A DNA stretch of 64,000 nucleotides from Annona cherimola (lineage: Eukaryota; Streptophyta; Magnoliopsida; Magnoliales; Annonaceae): assembly GCA_030490835.1 (NCBI GenBank), contig CM059972.1, positions 16,903,764 through 16,967,763 of the forward strand. Direction: 5' to 3'. Positions 23,301 through 32,893 of the stretch are shown here, one piece after another (the stretch's first letter is position 1; each line of letters starts with the position of its first letter). The notes below the pieces were generated by a model. That model was given only the letters and a program-made list of their open reading frames with translations, was not told the origin of the DNA and made no database searches. Position numbers and translations under genes: made by a program.

Positions 23301-25452
23301 CTGGTCATCTGCTTCTTCCTCATCATGGGCAAACCTACCAGACAAAGATGCAAGTAAGTACAAAAATTAGAATAAAAAACAAAATTATGAAAAGAAGAAA
23401 TCGGGTGTTGAAAAATTTTCTTACTTAACAAAATCATTCTTGAGCACTCGCATGAGAATGGTAGCAAGAAACCCTGTTAAGAGAAGAACAGTAACACATG
23501 AATTTATTATTGAAAACCAATGGATCTCCAAGTGGTGTGGAAGAGATGAAGGCTTCGAATACTTCTCCATCCGCTTCTCAAAAGGAATATTGGTTTCTCT
23601 CCATTTCACTGTATACATGAACTCCACCTCAACTTCCTGGTCCTCAGTGAGATCAACCAATGCACTTGGGTCAGTATGGACATTAATCTCAATGACACGA
23701 TCCTTGTTGTATTGAATATCAAATTGGAGATGCCTGTACAGGTAGTACTTGTACTCGCTTGGATATCTTTTCTCTTCCTTGTCAACCTTTCCAATAAAAC
23801 CCCAGATGGGCAGATCATCATAGTACATTTGGAAGTAATAGTCCTTGATGATGGCATTTCGGAATTGAGCAACTTCTTCCTTTGAAAGCTTCTTCCTGCA
23901 AACATCTTCGGATTCTCTGTTCTCGAGGAAATTCAGTTTGTAGGGTGCATCAACTAAGCGATCACCATTTAGAACCTCACCAAGAGCTTCCTTTTTCTCA
24001 GTCACATGAGCTGCAAGTTTATCTCAGTTAAGAAATAGTTAACGTCTATCAGCAATAAAACAGGGAAAGAGGAGGTATCAGGAAATGCCTGACTCATCTT
24101 GAATAATGGCTTGCATCTAATTGAAACTGAATATGAGGGACCAGTTTCCCACAATCCAAGCCCCATCCATATGACAGATCACAAGGTACAATTCCAAGCT
24201 TATGAAAGAACGGTGATTCGTTAAGTCAAGCACCCATAATATCTCAACAAAATGAAATAGAAAATGTCAGTTCATGAATGCAAACCTGGTGAACAGAAGG
24301 GAAGATCGAAATACCGATATGTCTCACTGAAATCATGGGGACACAAAATCAATAATGATGAATTTCCGGCACAATTACAAGTCATAACAGAAGAATACAC
24401 TGAAGAACAACCCGTCAAAAATTAAATAGGTGGTCCCATGATTGACATTAAACAAAATCTCAAACAGCATAACGCCAAAAACATAATGAGTTACCATTGA
24501 CGTTTTTCCAGTTCGTATTAAATCAATCAGACAGCAAATAAATTCCTCAATAGTCAATACTGTGAGACTTTGAAAATGTAAATATAGAAAACATATAAGG
24601 TGAGACCTTCATCCTTGGTGTCCATTTATAAGGTCACTTGTCATAAAGTTTAGATGATCCAATCAATGGGAATTTTTTCTCCACAGCAAATTCATGGATG
24701 GACCCCACCAGCGGCAGACGCTCATGGACAACTGTAATATCCAGCCACCATCTTCAAAATAAAGATTCTAGCCAGATGAGCACTAATGGAAATTTTTCTT
24801 TTCCAGGCCTGCATGATAAGATGTTGTTCCCAACCACCATTTTCGAAATAAAGATTCTAGCTAGATGTGCAACAATGGCTGTTCAAAACTTTTTTCCAGG
24901 TCTGCATGTTTCCCCAACCAACCGTTGAAAGCATAGTTTCACTATCTACCAACGACGGTCCTCATCAGAGCATAAAATCTCCCCAGCATTGCCCCTATTT
25001 TCTGCTAAAAAAGCCTATTTCATCTTAATTCACAAGTGTTATCATCACCAGCTTTTCAGCAGCTATCACCTCATTCCATTTTAGCATTTCCCCTTCTTGT
25101 TCTCCCAATTTCCACCTTTCCAATAGGGACCGATAAATAAATTCTACAAAAAATGGGAAAAAAAAATACAAAAACAAAATTTCCAATGTTCATGCAACAC
25201 CCGTGCAGACTAACCGCAATTACCAGTGGATAATCCACCCAATAACACAACCTCGACATCAAATCCCTCGAAACCCAACAAAAGCAATACAGAGAGAGAG
25301 AGAGAGGGATCCAACCTGGGGTTGTGAAAAGGTCCAACCTTGTTAGCGTAGAGTGGGACTGGATCTGTGGCCTTGTACCTGTAATTTGAGCCGTCCGATT
25401 TCACTCCCAGCCCACAGCATACGATGAGAATCGCTACCACAAACGCAGCCAT
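20322..25452 (-). CDS. TMN: Transmembrane nine superfamily protein (TM9SF/TMN), copy B, complete
   Basis: Exons on the minus strand are 25316-25452, 24286-24326, 23425-24010, 23197-23334, 22909-23065, 22325-22809 and 20322-20541; all introns are GT-AG. They give 587 residues. Exons 2-7 have exactly the same lengths and phases as in copy A; exon 1 is 6 bases shorter because the protein starts at the Met equivalent to residue 3 of copy A. By hand count about 38 residues differ, so identity is near 94%. Differences concentrate in the signal peptide and lumenal domain, while exons 4-7 differ at only about 14 positions. Signal peptide, lumenal domain, nine-span region and the C-terminal KCE motif are all intact, so both copies look functional. 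Its predicted role is the same as for copy A. The 5' leader just before the ATG is a GA repeat. Confidence 0.95.
20542..22324 (-). other. Intron 6 of TMN copy B (1.8 kb)
   Basis: Sits at the same codon as intron 6 of copy A but is about 1 kb shorter and lacks the family A MITE. It has a region rich in CAAGCTTA-like words (about 21240-21660) that resembles the corresponding part of copy A. No coding capacity recognised. Confidence 0.7.
24740..24915. repeat. Imperfect tandem duplication in TMN-B intron 1
   Basis: Two units of about 85 bp share AAATAAAGATTCTAGC, AGATG(A/T)GCA, and TTTTCCAGG(C/T)CTGCATG. The second unit follows directly on the first. It is intronic, with no coding role seen. Confidence 0.6.
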
Positions 25453-25477
25453 CTCTCTCTCTCTCTCTCTCTCTCTC
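25453..25477 (-). repeat. (CT)n / (GA)n repeat in the 5' leader of TMN copy B
   Basis: A CT dinucleotide run lies immediately before the start codon, reading as GA in the transcript. Another GA run is found in the first intron at 25291-25306. GA tracts in plant 5' leaders can bind GAGA-type (BBR/BPC) factors, but here this is only a possibility. Copy A has no equivalent run. Confidence 0.7.
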
Positions 25478-26299
25478 AGAAGAATGCGGAGATCTTAAGA
25501 AAGTCAGCTGAAATGGAATGAGGACAAAGACGGCAATGCAGCGTTTCGGGATTCCCAGCTTCCAAATTGCTGCTGCAGCTGCGCCACTTGAGCGGCCAGC
25601 ACGTATACTTCATAGGAAGGACTGGGCTGGGCTGGCCCGAACAAGTCCACGCAACCCCTGCCTATTCTCCCCCCAAAAAAAAAAAAAACAAAAAACGCAA
25701 AATGAGCGGGTTTGGGCGTTGAAACTTGAAAGTCGGAGCCGGTGAAATTAATTTCCTTTAGGATTATTGTCATAGATATTCCCGAGTTTTCTCCTAATTG
25801 CAAGAGTCAATGCCTAACTAAACTTTGCTATTTTTTATGTTAAAACTTTAGTTGCCTCGTTCAGAAACACCTTTTATCCTGAAAAAAATAGGATATGTTT
25901 AAAAAAACTACTTTAGCATTATGCAATATGCGTATTTAAATTTTTTATTTTGTTTCTTTATGAATTCTTTTAGCGCTAATGGAGTCCACCCGAGTGCGAA
26001 AGATTATTGCTGGCATGATGTTTTTAGGCGAGGACATTTTTTTTTCTGGACCGAGCTATGTGGGCGTTAGTGAAAAACAAATGTAAGTTATGAAAAGTGT
26101 AATTAAGCTAAAACTGTGTGGTACCTGTGGAATAACCCCTACGGACTTCTTGGTCTCTTGGCATGACATCGGATAGCAAATCTGAGGCCACTAATATCGG
26201 ATTTGTATGTTTTAAATTACCTGTCCGCTTCTAGGTGGCAACAAGTTGTTGTCCGCTTCTAGGTGGTAACCGCGCAGTATGCAAGCCGTTACATATAAA

Positions 26300-26768
26300 C
26301 TCCTTAAAGTTTAAAATTTTGATGTTTGATAGAAAATCTAATCTACTCATTATATTTAACATCATTTGTTTAGTCATGAGACCAAATTTCATTCAAATTC
26401 AATATTTGTACAGGCCACATTTACTCAAAAATAAGTATATTCATGTTTAAATTAAAGAAAATACTTATATCCATTCACACGTATATATCGGAATATAGTA
26501 ATACTTTATAAAATTATTTATCTATGTAATAACGATATTTTAGATAATTAAGATGCTAAAAATACTACTTAAAATTTGATAGTTAGCATTAAGTTATTTT
26601 ATTACATTGATTTTACATGTTTATAGATGAAGCACATATAAAGATATATTAAAAAAATAAAAAGAATTTTATAATAATACAAGTGATGCTAAGTATGATA
26701 GATTGAGTGGATTTTTCATCAACTGTATAGATATTGAAAATGGAGAAAGTTTCACAAAAGTATTCCTA
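26300..26768 (+). repeat. Solo copy of the 600-bp arm repeat (family F)
   Basis: Matches the right arm 31300-31744 in the same orientation and order: TTTAACATCATTTGTTTAG, TACTCAAAAATAAGTATATT, CTTATATCCATTCACACG, TTTTACATGTTTATAGATGA, and AAAAGTATTCC at the end. It is more diverged than the two arms of the 28361-31744 element are from each other. Confidence 0.65.
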
Positions 26769-27007
26769 TATAAATTCTAATTCAAAATTCCAAGTTTATG
26801 AAAAATTGTCATCTCGACTTGCATGCCGAAGTCCTAAAAATAGCCTCGTAGCAAAGGCTTGTGCTCATGCGACATAAAGTGCTTGCTTGATTTAGGTATA
26901 GCTTCTTACCAGAAGATAGATGATTAGTAGTTGAAGATTAAAGTAATGATTAAATACTTACGGGATAACCGGAAGCACAGTACTTAAAAAAAAAAAAAAA
27001 ATCCTTG

Positions 27008-27554
27008 CCGGAAGCATTGAGACTTCATGCTTACTCTTGTTTTTTTCAATTTTAAAATTTTTTTAAAAATTTTAATCATTTATTATATTTATACATGTAT
27101 ATTTATTTATGATTCCAAAAATTACTTGTATTATTGAATTATATATTATCTTTATGTTATACATTTATTAAAAATTTTAATAGTTACATGAGGAATGTTT
27201 CAATACATATATAAGCATGGAAGCCTTCATACTTACTCTTAATTTTTAAAATTTTGAAATATATTTTTTAAAATTAAACCATTAATCATGTTTAACGCAT
27301 CTTGTTTTATAATGCTACTAACAATAATTTTCATTGAAAAATTATATCTTATAAAAAATAGAATATTTTAAGAGTGAATATATAACACTAAAAATTTTGA
27401 AAAATGTATTATAATATATAAAAATTAGCAACGTATGTGGTTTTTGTAATCATAAATAAAAACATATGAATAAACATAATAAATAGTTTAGATTTTTCAA
27501 AAATATTTTAAAATTAAAAAATAAAGGGTAAGCACTAAGGTTTCCATGCTTGCG
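27008..27554. mobile_element. Inverted-repeat element, family E (GAAGCATTGAGACTTCATGC ends)
   Basis: The left end (CGGAAGCATTGAGACTTCAT then GCTTACTCTTG) pairs with the reverse complement of the right end (CGCAAGCATGGAAACCTTAG then TGCTTACCCTTT). A third copy of the terminal sequence lies inside at about 27213-27245 (AAGCATGGAAGCCTTCATAC then TTACTC), so one copy may have inserted in another. No coding capacity. Confidence 0.5.
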
Positions 27555-28966
27555 TTAATATTGAGTTATTCCTCTAGTTATATATCCACTTTCAGAAGAT
27601 GCTATTTTTATAAGATATAAGCTTACGATGAAAGTTATCTAATAGTTATAGTATTTATGAATTTTATCTTTTTTCTTAGATAAGGGGGTTATCATCCTTT
27701 GCAATAGTTTGTATTATGAAAAATTTGAATATTATTTTACAAAGGGTCTCTTCTAGGGAACCAGTTATATAAAAGTGAATGCATGGACCCTCTTAATTTT
27801 GTCCCACCATAATTATTAAATCAGAGTCCGATCCCATCATTTCATTTAAATAATTTACTTAGCTAAGAATCCAATTTTCATGCAACTCTGATATTTGTTT
27901 GATTTACTATCATTTAGATATTAATGTAAATGTATCGAGATTATTCGATTGTCATGCATGAGCCACAGCTTTAAAATCCATAAAAATAGGTTTTTCTTGC
28001 CTACAAGAACCACAAGAAATTAATCAAACACAAGCATTTATTTTTTTATTTAGAGGAGAGAATCTCAACAAGAAAAATTATTGTTCTAAATAAATAAAAA
28101 AATGCATTGCAGAGTTCCTAAAAGAAATAGAAGAAACTTTGGGCCTAATGGACAAAAACCAAACATTCACAAAACCACAAGGGCATAAAAATACCACGTT
28201 CAATTTGGAATCTTGGATCACTATTCGCGAATTCAGTTTAAAAAAATCTTATTTATTGAAGAGGCAACATTGCAATCCGGGTCTGTTCCTCAGGATATAG
28301 AAGTTGTTGTGCATTAGGAAATTATATTATAAATAGTACTGAGAATAAGATAAATAAGACAAGGGGAATACTTTTATGAAACACTTGTTCTGTGAACGTC
28401 TTCCATTTTTAGTATTTTGATAGTTGATGTAAAATTCACTTCGTTTGATATATTTAGTATTTTTATATTATTATAGTAATTCTTTCGTTTATTTAGTATC
28501 ATTGTTTATAAGCTCTATTTATAAATGTGTAAAATCACGATAATAAAATAATTTAATACTAAATATCACATCTAAACTATTTAAAATATCGATATTACAT
28601 GATAAATGATTTTATTAAAGTATTATTACAGTGTAATATGTATGTGAATGAGTATAAGCATTTTCCTTAATTGCGCATAAATATACTTATTTTTGAGGAA
28701 ATGTAGCGTATGCACATATTTATTTAAATAAAAGTTAGTCGTTTAACTAAATAAACGATGTTAAATACTATAAATGGATTAAATTTTGAATCAATCACCA
28801 ACATTTAAAAAATGGAGAATTATACGAAATGGGGCCTGATTTTAAAATTTAAAATTAGAGTAACAATTCTACATTTTCTGATATTTTACTTATTTCAAAA
28901 TCTAGTAAGTAATAAAGCACGTGTTTGATCCACAGAAAACAGACCCTGAACCAAAGGCATCGTCAG

Positions 28967-29640
28967 GAAATATTCATTCCGTGGTGCATGACCTGCCGGG
29001 CCAAATTATCGTAATCTCCACGAAATACCAAACCATAACGACGTGGACGGCGAGCCTATCATCAGCCGCAAGGGTGCTGGTTGGTGCTGGTTTCTGCCTA
29101 GCCTCTAGAAAGTCTTAACCCACGGGGTTGCCTCTAACGCATGCATTCTTAGGACCGTGAGATGTTTGATGATCGAGAGATCTTGCCAATTTCTGCACGC
29201 GCAAGAATTTTTATGATCTTGCCAATTACTGCTGATATTAACTCAATCGGTTGATTATTCAATGCACATTTCCTCTTCGTTTTTATTCAATTTCCTTCTA
29301 TTCTCCCTTAGTGGTTGAAATCATATAGATCCATGTGCGTTGAGCAAGATTTCAAGTGCAAGAATCATCCCTTAGGGATTACGAAATTATTGGTAATGGG
29401 ATAGATCATTAGGTCTGATCTAAAACTAAAAGTGGGAGTTTTTTTGCGCCCGCAGTTATTCTGTTGATTAGGCTTCAAGGAAGAGAGGCAGTAGCTAGTA
29501 GGTACCCTCGTCTGAGAGGGCTACTGATTGAAATTTGAAGTCCATGAAGTCAAGGGTTGAGTTATGCAGATTAGACTTGTTGTTCACCGTTAATTTGTTG
29601 ATTTTAACTATCATACAAATCAGAGTGGTAGATATATATA
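28967..29640. other. Unassigned core sequence of the 3.4-kb element
   Basis: Moderately GC-rich compared with the arms (ACCTGCCGGGCCAAATTATC, CGACGTGGACGGCGAGCCTA). A 65-codon open frame at 28921-29118 starts inside the left arm and reads into this segment, without a recognisable domain. It could be captured host sequence or the ancestral core of the transposon. Confidence 0.4.
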
Positions 29641-29656
29641 TATATAGAGAGAGAGA

Positions 29657-29999
29657 GACCCGATCGTGTGCAGTCCGCTGTAAAATGGACCCCACACATG
29701 TTAGATTGTAATGAAACTTTATACACTCATTTATCCATATATAAATCATACTTTAGACGGTTTAGATGTTGAAAAAACCACTTTAAACTTGATATTTACA
29801 TTAAACTATTTTATTACGTTGATTTTGCACCATTTTAAAATGGGGACTATATACATGTTGGATTTGGATGAAAATTGGTATGCTATTAAAGTGAACAATT
29901 CTAAATACAATTGGTAGGGTGAATTTTTCATTTATGATCAGGTGGGGCCCACAGCGCATGGACTGCACAGTGCAGTCGCATGCACTGGAATAAATCCCA
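29657..29999. mobile_element. 343-bp MITE sharing ends with the adjacent foldback element
   Basis: The left end reads GACCCGATCGTGTGCAGTCC; the reverse complement of the right end reads TGGGATTTATTCCAGTGCAT then GCGACTGCACTGTGCAGTCC. Both continue into a GGNCCCCAC block. The ends resemble the 30-bp terminal repeat of the element at 30015-31110 (GGGATTTAATCATGTGCATT). It is bordered by TA/GA simple repeats on the left and a TA run on the right. Confidence 0.55.
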
Positions 30000-30014
30000 T
30001 ATATATATATATAT

Positions 30015-31110
30015 GGGATTTAATCATGTGCATTCGGACTGCACGGAAACTACCGTGCAAACGGCTCATCCGGCCGTCTATTTCGGCGGGATGAATCCTG
30101 TCCGTCGAGAGTTGGTGCGCGTGTTGTGTTGCGTTGGGCGGGACGTACACGCGGTGAATGTTGGGAAAATTTTCCCGCTCGGCAGATAAAAACAAAAACA
30201 GAAATCCCGCCTCCTCCTCCTCTCTGGCGTCCCTCGTCCCTCCTCAATCCCTAAATCGCAGCACCCCCCGAAGTTCTGTGATCGATTCCAAAGTTCTGCA
30301 TCGACAGAAACCGTCGATTTCGAAGTTCTGTGAATGAATTCCGAAGTTCTGCTTCGACGGATTTCGCGCTGATCGTCTTCTCCGAAAATCCGCATGCGGA
30401 TTTTGAATCCGCATGCGGATTATAACTGCGCAGCAAAAGGTCTCCTATTTGCGCGGATCGTCTTCTCCGAAAATCCGCATGCGGATTCAGAATCCGCATA
30501 CGGATTATAACTGCGCAGCAAACGCGCCTCCCATCTGCATCTCTCTTACGCGAAAATCCGCATGCGGATTCTGAATCTGCAGCAAACGTACCTCCCATAA
30601 GTGTTGTTTTCCACATGCGGATTTAGAATCCGCACGCGGATTTCGCGTCAGAGAGATGTAGATGGGAGGCGCGTTTGCTGCGCAGTTATAATCCGCATGC
30701 GGATTCAGAATCCGCATGCGGATTTTCGGAGAAGACGACCTGCGCACAATACCTTCTGTCGACACAGAACTTCAGAATCAATCATAATCGATCATAGAAC
30801 TTCAAAATCGACGGAGAAGGAGATTTGGGAGCAGCAACGGCGGCTGCAGCAGTAGCAGCGACAGCGGTGGGGTCTCTGTTTTCGAAATGGGAGGGATGAG
30901 CGGGTGGGTTTTTGTGGATTTTCAGCCCACCGAGCGAGAAAATGCATTATCCGAATTTTTGCGCGCATGTACGCGCGTCTCCGTTCGGCTCGTCATCTCT
31001 CTACACGCATAATTGAACGAACGGCGTAAATTTCTCCCGCTGAAACGAACGGGCGGATGGGGTGTCTGCAAGGTATTCGGGTGCAGTCCGAATGCACATG
31101 ATTAAATCCC
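30015..31110. mobile_element. 1.1-kb GC-rich foldback element with a perfect 30-bp terminal inverted repeat
   Basis: The terminal repeats 30015-30044 and 31081-31110 are exact reverse complements over 30 bp (starting GGGATTTAATCATGTGCATT). Each end abuts a TA dinucleotide run (30000-30014 and 31111-31131), consistent with insertion at TA. The interior is strongly GC-rich for this window and folds back around position 30600. Outer interior arms carry GAAGTTCTG motifs and CGTCGATTT/GATCGATT words (about 30260-30360 against 30745-30830). Inner arms carry paired palindromes. Overlapping open frames on both strands are by-products of the repeats. No transposase is seen, so it is non-autonomous; a Tc1/mariner-like or PIF/Harbinger-like origin is possible. 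Confidence 0.7.
30388..30723. repeat. Five paired 14-bp palindromes (ATCCGCATGCGGAT) at 19-bp spacing
   Basis: The perfect palindrome ATCCGCATGCGGAT occurs six times, starting at 30388, 30407, 30473, 30556, 30691 and 30710. Variants start at 30492 (CATACGG core), 30575 (decayed), 30609 (CACATGCGGAT) and 30628 (CGCACGCGG core). They form five doublets, each with starts 19 bp apart, arranged symmetrically about 30600. Between doublets lie TATAACTGCGCAGCAAACGC and GCGCCTCCCATCT, also mirrored on the other side. Confidence 0.85.
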
Positions 31111-32893
31111 TATATATATATATATATATATAAGTGCTGATGATGCCTTTGGTTCAGGGTCTGTTTTGTGTGGATCAAACGCGTGCTCTATGACTTACTA
31201 GATTTTGAAATAAGTAAAATATCAGAAAATGTAGAATTGTTACTATAATTTTAAATTTTAAAATCAGGCCCCATTTTGTGTAACTCCTAATTTTTTAAAT
31301 GTTGATGATTGATTTAAAATACAATCCATTTATAGTATTTAACATTATTTGTTTAGCTAAGAGACTAACTTTTATCTAAATTAAATATATGCATACGCTA
31401 CATTTCCTCAAAAATACGTAAATTTACGTGCAATTAAGAAAAATGCTTATACTCATTCACACACATATTACACCGTAATAATACTTTAATAAAATCATTT
31501 ATCATGTAATATTGATATTTTAAATAGTTTAGATGTGATAGTTAGCACTAAATTATTTTCTTGTAATGATTTTACACATTTTTAAATAGAGTTTATAAAC
31601 AATGATGCCAAATAAATGAAAGAGTTGCTATAATAATATAAAAAAACTAAATATATCAAATGAAATGAATTTTCCATCAACCGTCAAAATATTAAAAATG
31701 GAAAACATTACATAAAACAAGTGTTTCATAAAAGTATTCCCCTTTAAAATTTCATATTATTCTTAAAGGTCGTGCGCTATCGCACCCCCCTTCTTATGAC
31801 AAGGGATTAATATTACGTTCCAAACCGAGCAAGAAAAAGCGGACGAAACCTTCCCCCCTTTTTTGGCTTTCAATTTTCGTATATTAAATAAACAAGGATG
31901 ATAATCATATACAAATGGGTTGCTAACAACCCCTTGCTTTTTATACTTAAAAAATATTTTTCTAACATTTGAACCATTATAACATTCTTCTATCTGCATG
32001 TATTTAAAATGTCAAAATTTACTTTGATCTGATAAAAATTTATCAATATAAGTTTCTTATCAAAGTGAATTTTGGCATTATAAATATATACTATGAAAGA
32101 ATGTTATAAATGGATCATATTAAAAACAAACATTTTTAAATATAAAACGCAAGGGGTTGTTAGTTAAATATCAACCCTATATGATCCTTACCCAAGAAAT
32201 AAATAAATAATCAAACTGACACAGGATTAACATTACACACAGGTTCAAGCTCATAGAAGTTATACATCTCAAACCCATTTAGAAGAGAAATAGCCACGAC
32301 AAGAACCTCTAGCGGTCTAGCCGGCGATGTTTACAAAGCCTTCCCACTTCCCAAGCCTAGCAGCTGCCTATCTGACAGAAATCAAACTTCCATTATCATT
32401 CGATGTGGTATTGATGAACTTGTCAGATCAGCTTTTGGGACTCGGGCACTGTTTCAAATGAAGGAAAGGACTCGGAGACATCTCATTCTAATTTTAAAGA
32501 AAACATTACTAAGCATTAAACAAAATAATTGTAATCACATTATATACAAAGAAGAGATGGCCTTCCTCCATAAGGAAATTTGGCCCGTGATAAAACATTA
32601 AAAAAATTTTAAAACAAAAGCTACATTCCAAGTTACAGTGAGTAAGAGCATACAACATGGTTCCGGAACACGGGGGAAGGGGAAGGGGAAGGAGAAGGGC
32701 TTCCACAAAATTGGGGATGGGGGCAGGCCCTTCCATAGCCATCACGAGAAAGTTTTGACAGAATAGCAATGGGGAACGACTGCAAGGCTGGTTATCTGAC
32801 CAGTCCCTGATCTTTTAAAAGATACTTCAGGAAAGCTCTGTGTCGACAATCCACACACTATGATGAAACTGGCAACATAGTACTAGGCACGCC

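Larger units (their letters stand above)
28361..31744. mobile_element. 3.4-kb inverted-repeat element with ~606-bp arms (family F)
   Basis: The left arm 28361-28966 and right arm 31137-31744 are inverted copies over their whole length. Outer ends are AAGGGGAATACTTTTATGAA and its complement. Inner ends are CCAAAGGCATCGTCAG and CTGATGATGCCTTTGG. The arms look about 90% identical by eye. I found no convincing target-site duplication. The centre holds about 690 bp of moderately GC-rich sequence (28967-29656), a 343-bp MITE (29657-29999) and a 1.1-kb foldback element (30015-31110). There is no transposase frame, so the element is non-autonomous. Long arms suggest a Mutator-like or foldback type. 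Confidence 0.7.
25453..32893. other. Gene-free repeat region between TMN-B and the kinase gene
   Basis: No recognised gene. It contains a solo copy of a 600-bp repeat (26300-26768), an inverted-repeat element (27008-27554), the large inverted-repeat element 28361-31744 with its nested elements, and AT-rich DNA. The part from 31745 to 32893 includes the likely 3' UTR of the kinase gene just before 32894. Confidence 0.65.

Noticed and set aside
28921..29118. 65-codon frame as a small gene
   Set aside because: It spans the boundary between the inverted arm and the core of the 3.4-kb element and has no recognisable domain. Noted only as a possible captured fragment.
30078..30855. Several overlapping open frames on both strands (for example 30251-30616 minus, 121 aa) with repeated RMRIxNPHADF words
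   Set aside because: These are translations of the ATCCGCATGCGGAT palindrome array in a foldback element. They appear on both strands and have no start context, splice logic or domain.
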